Shown one piece after another: positions 28,221-48,865 of a stretch of 64,000 nt of DNA. The translations under genes and the position numbers were made by a program. Numbering within the stretch: position 1 is the first letter of the stretch; each line of letters begins with the position of its first letter. The notes beneath the pieces were generated by a model. That model did no database searches. It was not told the origin of the DNA and saw nothing but the letters and a program-made list of their open reading frames with translations. Source of the DNA: Stappia indica (GTDB taxonomy: Bacteria; Pseudomonadota; Alphaproteobacteria; Rhizobiales; Stappiaceae); NCBI RefSeq assembly GCF_009789575.1, contig NZ_CP046908.1:992001-1056000 (forward strand), written 5' to 3'.

Positions 28221-28529
28221 TTACAGCTTGATCTCGACGTCGACACCGGCCGCAAGGTCGAGCTTCATGAGCGCGTCCACGGTCTGCGGCGTCGGATCAA
28301 CGATGTCGAGGAGACGCTTGTGAGTGCGCATCTCGAACTGATCACGGCTTTTCTTGTCGATATGCGGACCACGAAGCACAGTGTACTTCTCGATCCGCGT
28401 GGGCAGCGGCACGGGGCCGCGCACTTGTGCACCGGTCCGTTTCGCCGTGTTGACGATCTCACGGGTCGACGCATCGAGAACCCGATGGTCGAACGCCTTG
28501 AGACGGATCCGAATGTTCTGACCGTTCAT
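28221..28529 (-). CDS. rpsJ: 30S ribosomal protein S10
   Basis: 102 residues. [19 protein letters not shown] and [29 protein letters not shown] mark uS10 (NusE), which also joins the NusB antitermination complex. Starts the S10 gene set, 53 bp after tuf. Confidence 0.98.
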   Translation of the reverse strand: MNGQNIRIRLKAFDHRVLDASTREIVNTAKRTGAQVRGPVPLPTRIEKYTVLRGPHIDKKSRDQFEMRTHKRLLDIVDPTPQTVDALMKLDLAAGVDVEIKL

Positions 28530-28582
28530 CTCTCAATCCCCGAGCGGGACGGCGGAACGGATCACCCGTTCCGCCATGTTGG

Positions 28583-29758
<1,176 letters not shown>

Positions 29759-29807
29759 CGGATTTCTCCGTACCTTCGTTATTCAGTTGATGTGGCGTTG
29801 ACGGCAA

Positions 29808-31883
<2,076 letters not shown>

Positions 31884-31906
31884 GATGTCAGCCTCTCCGG
31901 TCCGAA

Positions 31907-33107
<1,201 letters not shown>

Positions 33108-33407
33108 TCAGCCCCGATAGGCGATGACCGCCACCTCGCCGGCGAGCGCATCCTCATAGGCCTGCTCGAAGGTCGGATCGTCCGGCTCCTCCAGGATCAC
33201 GCCGATCTGGTCGAGGGAGGCTTCCGCAAACCCCTGCCCCTTCAACGCCTCGAGCGCCAGGCGCACGGCGCTGTCCTCATCCGCCGCGCGCAGCAGGATG
33301 TTCACCGGGATCGCCGCCTCCGGCGTGCCGAGATCCCCTTCCCTCGCGTGGCCGACAATGATGTAGACGGTCGGAGCATCCGCCTGGTCCCGATAGTGCG
33401 GCGCCAT
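33108..33407 (-). CDS. Small acidic protein of unknown function between rpoC and the str operon
   Basis: 99 residues: MAPHYRDQADAPTVYIIVGHARE..., a VYIIVGHA strand, a helix DSAVRLALEALKGQGF, and an acidic C-terminal half (EEPDDPTFEQAYEDALAGEVAVIAYRG). No signal peptide or Cys. The layout looks like a small alpha/beta domain. GAGAGG precedes ATG 33407. A terminator separates it from rpoC, so it is probably transcribed on its own. I do not recognise a family. Confidence 0.75.
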   Translation of the reverse strand: MAPHYRDQADAPTVYIIVGHAREGDLGTPEAAIPVNILLRAADEDSAVRLALEALKGQGFAEASLDQIGVILEEPDDPTFEQAYEDALAGEVAVIAYRG

Positions 33408-33473
33408 CTCGCCTCTCCCTCACCCTGTTCCGCCGAGCCGTGCCGGCCTGTGTCGTCTGCCAGTCGCCAAAGG

Positions 33474-33499
33474 AAAAGGGCCGCACGATGGCGGCCCTT
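33474..33499 (-). terminator. Terminator after rpoC
   Basis: Minus strand: AAGGGCCGC (33491-33499) pairs with GCGGCCCTT (33476-33484), 6-base loop, followed by TTCCTTT. Ends the rplJL-rpoBC transcript 28 bp after the rpoC stop. Confidence 0.8.
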
Positions 33500-33527
33500 C
33501 CCTTCATTGCGTTCCTGAGGACGGGGG

Positions 33528-37727
<4,200 letters not shown>

Positions 37728-37832
37728 GGGCTCTCTCCTCGAATGCGCGGAAGGGAAGCAGGGTCCATACCCTGCCTCCCGCTCCTGCAATGCGGCATCG
37801 TGTGTGTGCGGTGATCGGCATCAGGCGGAGGG

Positions 37833-41975
<4,143 letters not shown>

Positions 41976-42131
41976 TGTCGCTCCTCGTTTCGATCTGGTA
42001 CGGCTCTCCGAAAAGCCGGTTCCGGCTCAACCGTCAGCGTGGCCCCCACGCATACGGCCCTTCGGACAGCCGCCCCTTCTTAGGGACTGATACCCCGGTC
42101 AGGATTTCCCGCCGGGGTTCGACAGACTTGA

Positions 42132-42159
42132 ACTCCCGGCGCGAAACCGCGCCGGGAGT
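42132..42159 (-). other. Hairpin in the rplL-rpoB gap (attenuator or RNase III site)
   Basis: A perfect 12-bp stem, ACTCCCGGCGCG with CGCGCCGGGAGT, around a 4-base loop, directly after the rplL stop. No T run follows on the minus strand (TTCAAGTC), so it is likely a partial attenuator or processing site setting the ratio of L7/L12 to polymerase, as the corresponding gap does in E. coli. Confidence 0.6.
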
Positions 42160-42177
42160 GTCCAGGCAAAAGCCTGA

Positions 42178-42555
42178 TTACTTCAGCTCGACCTTGGCGC
42201 CGGCCTCTTCGAGCTTCTTCTTCAGCTCTTCGGCTTCGGCCTTGGAAACGGCTTCCTTGACGGTCTTCGGAGCGCCCTCGACCAGGTCCTTGGCCTCCTT
42301 CAGGCCCAGACCGGTGATCGCGCGCACTTCCTTGATGACGTTGATCTTCTTGTCGCCGGCATCGGCCAGGACAACGTCGAACTCCGTCTTCTCTTCCTCG
42401 GCCGGAGCGGCAGCAGCGCCACCGGCAGCAGCAGCGACGGCGACCGGAGCAGCGGCGGACACGCCCCACTTCTCCTCGAGCATCTTCGAAAGCTCCGCGG
42501 CCTCCATGACGGTGAGCGCGGACAGTTCCTCAACGATCTTTTCGAGATCAGCCAT
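42178..42555 (-). CDS. rplL: 50S ribosomal protein L7/L12
   Basis: 125 residues. N-terminal dimer domain ([32 protein letters not shown]), Ala-rich hinge ([18 protein letters not shown]), C-terminal domain ([29 protein letters not shown]). Recruits translational GTPases to the stalk. 60 bp after rplJ. Confidence 0.98.
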   Translation of the reverse strand: MADLEKIVEELSALTVMEAAELSKMLEEKWGVSAAAPVAVAAAAGGAAAAPAEEEKTEFDVVLADAGDKKINVIKEVRAITGLGLKEAKDLVEGAPKTVKEAVSKAEAEELKKKLEEAGAKVELK

Positions 42556-42615
42556 TTTCGTAAGTCCCTATGGTTCGAACCGTGATCGGTCTCGACAGTG
42601 TGTTTGTGGTCCGCC

Positions 42616-43134
42616 TTATGCGGCTTCGTCCTTCTTGGCATACGCGCCGAAGACGCGGGCGAGCTGCCCGGCCGGAGCGTTGACAACCTGGGCGATACGG
42701 GAAGCGGGGGTCTGGATCATGCCCACCAGCTTCGCGCGCAGCTCGTCGAGCGACGGCATCTCGGCAAGCGCCTTGACCCCGTCCGCATTCAGGTTCGTCG
42801 TGCCGAGCGCGCCACCCAGAACAACCAGGTTGTTCGAGGTCTTGGCGAAAGCAACCGTGGCCTTGGCGGCGGCAACCGGATCGTCCGAATAGGCGATGAC
42901 GGTCGGGCCGGTAAACAGACCAGCGATATGCTCGAGCTCGGTGCCTTGAAGGGCAAGCTTCACAAGACGGTTCTTGGCGACCTTGACCGAGCCTCCAGCG
43001 GCGCGAACCTGCGACCGGAAGGTCGTCATTTCCGCAACCGAAAGGCCGGCGTAGTGCGCAACGACGACAACGCCGGTGTTCTTCAACACCTCGTTGAACG
43101 ACGCGACGAACTCTCGCTTCTCCGCTCTTTCCAC
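42616..43134 (-). CDS. rplJ: 50S ribosomal protein L10 (GTG start)
   Basis: 172 residues from GTG 43134, giving [23 protein letters not shown] lies 7 bases upstream, and the 44-residue longer frame is not L10-like. Central [18 protein letters not shown] and the C-terminal helix that binds L12 dimers ([16 protein letters not shown]). Preceded by a long leader, as expected for L10 autoregulation. Confidence 0.96.
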   Translation of the reverse strand: MERAEKREFVASFNEVLKNTGVVVVAHYAGLSVAEMTTFRSQVRAAGGSVKVAKNRLVKLALQGTELEHIAGLFTGPTVIAYSDDPVAAAKATVAFAKTSNNLVVLGGALGTTNLNADGVKALAEMPSLDELRAKLVGMIQTPASRIAQVVNAPAGQLARVFGAYAKKDEAA

Positions 43135-43476
43135 TTGCCTACTCCATTTGGCGGCTTGCGCCGCCGGTTTGTCTCTGCCGCCCTCCGGCGGTGCCTTGCG
43201 GAACCACCGGTGGACAACACCGAGGATCCTGCCCCCTCGCGAGCCATGACGGCGCGGCAAGGACAAACGGTTCGAACCGGTGCGGCCTGAGCCGCGAATT
43301 CGGTTCGCACCCGTCTATGCAGGCCCGTTGGGCTTAGACGACCCTGGCCGGAGCCAGACCCGCACCTGCAGTCTCGGACAGGACACCTGCCGTTCCCGGC
43401 AGATGATCCGCCCGGCGTTTCCGCCGGACGGAATTCGTGTTCGGCGGCGCGACGCGCGCCCCGCCTGCCTGACTGA
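43135..43476 (-). promoter_or_regulatory. Leader region upstream of rplJ (probable L10 autoregulatory leader)
   Basis: 342 bp without a gene between rplA and rplJ. It contains several short stems on the minus strand (for example CTGCC/GGCAG around 43386-43402 and CCGCC/GGCGG around 43180-43192). The position matches the L10-L12 binding leader of other bacteria. The structure itself was not modelled. Confidence 0.45.
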
Positions 43477-44172
43477 TCAGGCCGTAACCGTCGACGGGTC
43501 GACCTTCAGGCCCGGACCCATGGTCGAGCTGACGGCAACGCGCTTCAGGTAGGTACCCTTGGCGCCCGTCGGCTTGGCCTTGACCACAGCATCGACGATC
43601 GCCTTGATGTTCTCGCTCAGCTTGTCGGCCTCGAACGAGGTCTTGCCGACGCCGGCGTGAATGATGCCCGCCTTCTCGACGCGGAACTGCACGGCGCCGC
43701 CCTTGGCATCGCGCACTGCAGAGGCGACGTCCGGGGTCACGGTGCCGACCTTCGGGTTCGGCATCAAGCCGCGCGGGCCGAGAACCTTGCCGAGACGGCC
43801 GACGAGCGGCATCATGTCCGGCGTGGCGATGCAGCGATCGAAATCGATCTTGCCGCCCTGGACCTCGTTGACCAGCTCCTCGGCGCCGACGATGTCGGCA
43901 CCGGCAGCCTTGGCCTCATCGGCCTTGTCGCCGCGGGCAAACACCGCGACGCGGACCGTCTTGCCCGTGCCGTTCGGCAGCACGCAGACGCCGCGGACCA
44001 TCTGGTCGGCGTGACGCGGGTCGACACCGAGATTGATGGCGATTTCGACGGACTCGTCGAACTTGGCGGTTGCCCGCTCCTTGACCAGCGTCAGCGCCTC
44101 GTCGAGGGCGTAGAGCTTGTTGCGGTCGATGCCCTCGCGGGCAGACTTGATGCGCTTTCCAACCTTCGCCAT
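43477..44172 (-). CDS. rplA: 50S ribosomal protein L1
   Basis: 231 residues. [47 protein letters not shown] and [18 protein letters not shown] mark uL1, the stalk protein that moves E-site tRNA; in E. coli it represses the rplKA message. Begins 4 bp after rplK. Confidence 0.98.
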   Translation of the reverse strand: MAKVGKRIKSAREGIDRNKLYALDEALTLVKERATAKFDESVEIAINLGVDPRHADQMVRGVCVLPNGTGKTVRVAVFARGDKADEAKAAGADIVGAEELVNEVQGGKIDFDRCIATPDMMPLVGRLGKVLGPRGLMPNPKVGTVTPDVASAVRDAKGGAVQFRVEKAGIIHAGVGKTSFEADKLSENIKAIVDAVVKAKPTGAKGTYLKRVAVSSTMGPGLKVDPSTVTA

Positions 44173-44176
44173 CGTC

Positions 44177-44608
44177 TTACTCCGTGACCTCGAGACCCAT
44201 GGACCGCGCCGAGCCCTCGACCATCAGCATGGCCGCCTCGACGTCGTTCGCGTTCAGGTCCTTCATCTTCGCTTCCGCGATCTCGCGGACCTGGTCACGG
44301 GTGACCTTGCCGACGAAGCCGCCCTTGCCCGGGGTCTTCGAACCCGACTTCAGGCCCGAGGCCTTCTTCAGGAAGAAGGCGACCGGAGCCGTCTTCACCT
44401 GGAAGGTGAAGGAGCGGTCGGAGTAATAGGTGATCACGGTCGGGCACGGGGTGCCCTTCTCGATATCCTGGGTCTGCGCGTTGAACGCCTTGCAGAACTC
44501 CATGATGTTGAGGCCGCGCTGACCAAGCGCCGGACCGATCGGCGGCGACGGGGTCGCGGAGCCGGCCGGCACCTGCAGCTTGATGTAACCTTCGATTTTC
44601 TTCGCCAT
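44177..44608 (-). CDS. rplK: 50S ribosomal protein L11
   Basis: 143 residues from ATG 44608, with GGAG 6 bases upstream; an upstream TTG overlaps this ribosome binding site. [34 protein letters not shown] and the C-terminal RNA-binding domain. uL11 at the GTPase-associated centre, required for RelA activation. The 242-bp gap to nusG holds several small GC hairpins (such as GGGGA/TCCCC near 44712) but no gene. Confidence 0.98.
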   Translation of the reverse strand: MAKKIEGYIKLQVPAGSATPSPPIGPALGQRGLNIMEFCKAFNAQTQDIEKGTPCPTVITYYSDRSFTFQVKTAPVAFFLKKASGLKSGSKTPGKGGFVGKVTRDQVREIAEAKMKDLNANDVEAAMLMVEGSARSMGLEVTE

Positions 44609-44850
44609 TCGTATCTCCAACTGGCGCTGCCGGATAACCGGCGTCTTCAGATCAGGTGGTGCAGCCGCAACGCGTCCGGCGAATGGAGCGCGTCAGACCT
44701 CCCACCAGGGAGCGGGGAACGTCCCCGTCAACCCGCCTTTCGGCGGAAACCGGCGACAGATCGCCGGCAACTGCCCCGCCCGCCGATGGTAAACGGCGAA
44801 CGCGGCAAACGGCCCGGAATGCCGAACGGCAAGTCCCGGACCGTAAAAAA

Positions 44851-45381
44851 TCAGAGCTTCTCGACCTGACCGTATTCCAGCTCGACCGGGGTCGCGCGAC
44901 CGAAGATCGACACCGCGACCTTGAGGCGGGCCCGCTCGTCGTCCACTTCCTCGACAAGGCCGGAGAAAGAGGCGAACGGACCGTCCGAGACGCGAACCTG
45001 CTCGCCGATCTCGAAGCTGATGGACGGCTTCGGGCGCTCCACGCCTTCCTGCACCTGGTGCAGGATGCGCATCGCCTCGGAATCCGAAATCGGCACAGGC
45101 TTCTGATCCGCGCCCAGGAACCCGGTGACCTTCGGCGTGTTCTTGATCAGGTGGAATGCCTCATTGGTCATTTCCATCTTGACCAGCACGTAGCCCGGGA
45201 AGAACTTGCGCTCGGCGTCGACCTTGCGGCCACGCCGCACTTCCACGACCTTTTCCGTCGGAACGAGAATCTCTTCGAAAAGATCCTCAAGCCCCTGCTG
45301 CTGCGCTTTTTCCCGAATCGCGTCCGCCACCTTCTTCTCGAAATTCGAGTAGGCGTGGACGATATACCAACGCTTGGCCAT
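44851..45381 (-). CDS. nusG: Transcription termination/antitermination factor NusG
   Basis: 176 residues. NGN domain (MAKRWYIVHAYSNFEKKVADAI, KFFPGYVLVKMEMTNEAFHLIKNTPKVTGFLG) and KOW domain (GEQVRVSDGPFASFSGLVEEVDDERARLKVAVSIFGR). Couples polymerase to Rho and to ribosomal S10. 33 bp after secE. Confidence 0.98.
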   Translation of the reverse strand: MAKRWYIVHAYSNFEKKVADAIREKAQQQGLEDLFEEILVPTEKVVEVRRGRKVDAERKFFPGYVLVKMEMTNEAFHLIKNTPKVTGFLGADQKPVPISDSEAMRILHQVQEGVERPKPSISFEIGEQVRVSDGPFASFSGLVEEVDDERARLKVAVSIFGRATPVELEYGQVEKL

Positions 45382-45414
45382 AATCCCTCAAGCCGATTGT
45401 GTACCGGACTCCGC

Positions 45415-45612
45415 TCAGTTGCCGAGACCCAGGAGCAAGCCGATACCCTGACCCATCAGCCAGTCGGCGAGCAAAAAGAAGATGGCGGCGAGGAACACCA
45501 TGATGAACACCATGACGGTGGTCACAGCGGTCTCCCTGCGCGTAGGCCACGTCACCTTCGACGTTTCCTTGCGAACTTCGTCGATGAACGTGAAAGGATT
45601 CGATTTCGCCAT
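45415..45612 (-). CDS. secE: Protein translocase subunit SecE
   Basis: 65 residues with a single membrane helix: amphipathic EVRKETSKVTWPTRRETAVTT (the conserved KVTWP motif) followed by VMVFIMVFLAAIFFLLADWLM. This is the minimal one-helix form. It clamps SecY. It lies between tRNA-Trp and nusG. Confidence 0.97.
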   Translation of the reverse strand: MAKSNPFTFIDEVRKETSKVTWPTRRETAVTTVMVFIMVFLAAIFFLLADWLMGQGIGLLLGLGN

Positions 45613-45716
45613 TCAACTGCCGGTCTTTTCACGACACACAGGCGCGCGGAATCATCCACGCGCCTTGGTCGAAAGCTCTAATTAAGGCCTAATGGCCCGT
45701 CGATCAAGAGCAAAGG

Positions 45717-45792
45717 TGGCAGGGGCGGAGGGACTCGAACCCCCGGCCCTCGGTTTTGGAGACCGATGCTCTACCAACTGAGCTACACCCCT
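45717..45792 (-). tRNA. tRNA-Trp (anticodon CCA)
   Basis: 76 nt. Acceptor stem AGGGGTG, D-arm GCTCAGTTGGTAGAGC, anticodon stem TCGGT/ACCGA around loop CTCCAAA (anticodon CCA), T-loop GTTCGAGTC, encoded CCA. Between tuf copy 2 and secE, a conserved tRNA-Trp - secE - nusG linkage. Confidence 0.97.
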
Positions 45793-45920
45793 AGACCTTT
45801 CGCGACCTGACTTAGATAACTTTCCCCGCCGCTTCAAGCGCGAAATGCACCTTCCGGCAAATTATTCACATCCTTGCAGTTTTTCGCCCCGCCCGACCGG
45901 GCTCGCCGGGAGTAGGAAAC

Positions 45921-45949
45921 AAAAAAAGGCGCCGCCCGGAGGCGACGCC
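45921..45949 (-). terminator. Terminator after tuf copy 2
   Basis: Minus strand: GGCGTCGCC (45941-45949) pairs with GGCGGCGCC (45928-45936; one G-T pair), then TTTTTTT. It separates the tRNA-Tyr/tRNA-Gly/tuf transcript from tRNA-Trp-secE-nusG. Confidence 0.9.
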
Positions 45950-45992
45950 CTTGAACCCAGGACGGAACGGATCACCCGTTCCGCCATGTTGG

Positions 45993-47168
<1,176 letters not shown>

Positions 47169-47305
47169 CGGCGTCGCTCTCTGTTAACTTGCGGTTAAGT
47201 CCATCATTTCGATCAAGACCCGACCGCCCCAGGGCGGTGGATGCTAAGCAGGGCATGCGCGTTTGTCGTAAAGCCTGGTCAGGAGCAGCAGCGTCACTCG
47301 AAAAG

Positions 47306-47379
47306 TGGAGCGGGTGAAGGGAATCGAACCCTCGTCATCAGCTTGGAAGGCTGCTGCTCTACCATTGAGCTACACCCGC
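47306..47379 (-). tRNA. tRNA-Gly (anticodon TCC)
   Basis: 74 nt. Acceptor GCGGGTG/CACCCGC, D-arm GCTCAATGGTAGAGC, anticodon loop CTTCCAA (TCC), T-loop GTTCGATTC, encoded CCA. Reads GGA/GGG. Co-transcribed with tRNA-Tyr and tuf copy 2. Confidence 0.97.
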
Positions 47380-47398
47380 CGCCTGCCGCAAGGGGGGA

Positions 47399-47483
47399 TG
47401 GTGGAGGAGGTTGGATTCGAACCAACGTAGGCCAAGCCAACGGATTTACAGTCCGTCCCCTTTAACCACTCGGGCACTCCTCC
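47399..47483 (-). tRNA. tRNA-Tyr (anticodon GTA)
   Basis: 85 nt, class II. Acceptor GGAGGAG/CTCCTCC, D-arm GCCCGAGTGGTTAAAGG, anticodon loop CTGTAAA (GTA) between CGGA/TCCG, long variable arm, T-loop GTTCGAATC, encoded CCA. First gene of the tRNA-tuf transcript. Confidence 0.97.
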
Positions 47484-47569
47484 GTTTCACCGCCCTGTCG
47501 CCGAAGCATCCTGGATGGCTTCACGAAAACGCCCCGCGAAACAATCGCGAGGCCGCTCCCGTGGCGCGT

Positions 47570-47598
47570 GTTATGTAGAACCGGCATGGGGGTGTCAA
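47570..47598 (-). promoter_or_regulatory. Promoter for tRNA-Tyr - tRNA-Gly - tuf
   Basis: Minus strand TTGACA (47593-47598) and CATAAC (47570-47575) with a 17-base spacer, about 85 bp upstream of tRNA-Tyr. The -35 is a perfect consensus and is embedded in GGGTGTTGACACCC, a 14-base palindrome. Confidence 0.65.
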
Positions 47599-47691
47599 CA
47601 CCCATTTATAGCCTTTGGACACAAAAACGACCGCCCGTCCGGCAGCGGTTTCTCCTTGCCGGCGGATCACCTTGCGGATAATCGCTCGCTC

Positions 47692-48675
47692 ATGACACGA
47701 CCCGACACACCGGCCGGCCCGTCCGGCACCTCCACCAGCTCCGAAGACACCGGCGCTCCCACGCCTGCGCGTTCCCGCAGCAAGCCCCCGCATGGATCAG
47801 GAGGCGGCCAACGGGATTACAAGGACGGCAAAGGCCGGGGCGCCAAGGGCGGCTTCAGAAAGGGCGGCGGCAAGCAGTCGGTTCAGGGCGCCGCGCATGA
47901 AGGCGAGGGACGCCGTCCGTTCGCCAGGGTGCGCCCGCGCTCGTCGCGCGAGGAAGACGCAGCAGAGGGGCCGGTCCTCCTCTATGGCCTCCATACGATC
48001 GAGGCGGCGTTCCGCAATTCCGACCGCCGCCGCCACCGGCTGCTGGCGACCGAGAACGCCCAGCGCCGCCTGACCGAGCGCGGAATTTCCTTCGACGTTC
48101 CTGTGGAAACCGTCAATCCGCGGCAGCTCGACCACCTCGTCGGGCGTGACGCGGTGCACCAGGGCGCCGTCCTGGAAGCCGATCCCCTGCCCGCCTTCGG
48201 TCCGCGCGACCTTGCCAGGGCCCGGCTCGTGCTGGCGCTCGATCAGGTGACCGACCCGCATAATGTCGGGGCGATTCTGCGCTCCGCCGTGGCGCTTGCC
48301 GCCGATGCGGTGGTGACGACCGAGCGGCACGCCCCGGAAGAAGGCTCCGTGCTGGCGAAATCCGCCTCCGGCGCGCTCGACATGGTCCGCCATGTGCGCG
48401 TGAAGAACATGGCGCGCTTCGTTACCGAGATGCGCGAGGCCGGCTTCCAGGCCGTCGCCCTCGACAGCGAGGGGCCGGCGCGTCTGGAAGAGACGGACCT
48501 CGGCGACAAGGTGCTGCTGGTGCTCGGTTCGGAAGGAAAAGGCGTGCGCCAGGGCGTGCGCGAGGCGTGCGACGCCCTCGCCCGGCTCGACATGCCCGGC
48601 GCCATCGCCTCGCTCAACGTCTCCAATGCGGCGGTGCTGGCCCTTTACGTCACTCGGGGGAAAATGGGCCTGTAA
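47692..48675 (+). CDS. rlmB: 23S rRNA (guanosine-2'-O-)-methyltransferase RlmB-type (TrmH/SpoU family)
   Basis: 327 residues from ATG 47692. Residues 1-85 are a Gly/Lys/Arg-rich disordered tail (RDYKDGKGRGAKGGFRKGGGK). Then an L30e-like substrate domain (LLYGLHTIEAAFRNSDRR) and the SPOUT knot with its three motifs: DQVTDPHNVGAILRSA, LVLGSEGKGVR and IASLNVSNAAVLALY. Uses SAM to methylate a ribose 2'-OH; the target G2251 of E. coli is assumed by similarity. Divergent from the tRNA-tuf operon. Confidence 0.92.
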   Translation: MTRPDTPAGPSGTSTSSEDTGAPTPARSRSKPPHGSGGGQRDYKDGKGRGAKGGFRKGGGKQSVQGAAHEGEGRRPFARVRPRSSREEDAAEGPVLLYGLHTIEAAFRNSDRRRHRLLATENAQRRLTERGISFDVPVETVNPRQLDHLVGRDAVHQGAVLEADPLPAFGPRDLARARLVLALDQVTDPHNVGAILRSAVALAADAVVTTERHAPEEGSVLAKSASGALDMVRHVRVKNMARFVTEMREAGFQAVALDSEGPARLEETDLGDKVLLVLGSEGKGVRQGVREACDALARLDMPGAIASLNVSNAAVLALYVTRGKMGL

Positions 48676-48686
48676 GCCCATTTTCC
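48659..48686 (+). terminator. Hairpin spanning the rlmB stop codon
   Basis: GGAAAATGGGC (48659-48669) pairs perfectly with GCCCATTTTCC (48676-48686) around a 6-base loop that contains the stop codon TAA. There is no T run after the stem, so it may be a terminator of unusual type or an mRNA 3' hairpin. Confidence 0.5.
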
Positions 48687-48745
48687 GCTCCAGCGAGTCC
48701 GACGCCCTCCGAAAAACTACCGTCCTGACAATTTGTGCGTTAATT

Positions 48746-48776
48746 CTTGACTCAATAACTCAAGTTAAATATTTGC
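48746..48776 (+). promoter_or_regulatory. Putative promoter and inverted repeat ahead of the TonB receptor
   Basis: TTGACT (48747-48752) lies about 17 bases from an AT-rich TAAATATT stretch. CTTGA (48746-48750) and TCAAG (48760-48764) are inverted repeats overlapping the -35, a possible operator. It does not match a Fur or Irr box that I can recognise. A GGCGC-TTGA-GCGCC hairpin follows at 48785-48798. Confidence 0.4.
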
Positions 48777-48865
48777 CAGCTTCAGGCGCTTGAGCGCCCT
48801 AGCCAGCTTTTGCGCGAGCCACCCTCTCTTCCCCCCAACTCACAACAATCTTTGAGGGCCCCATC

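Noticed and set aside
47241-47465. Plus-strand frame containing GAGEGNRTLVI
   Set aside because: Antisense translation of tRNA-Gly and tRNA-Tyr; recurrent annotation artefact.
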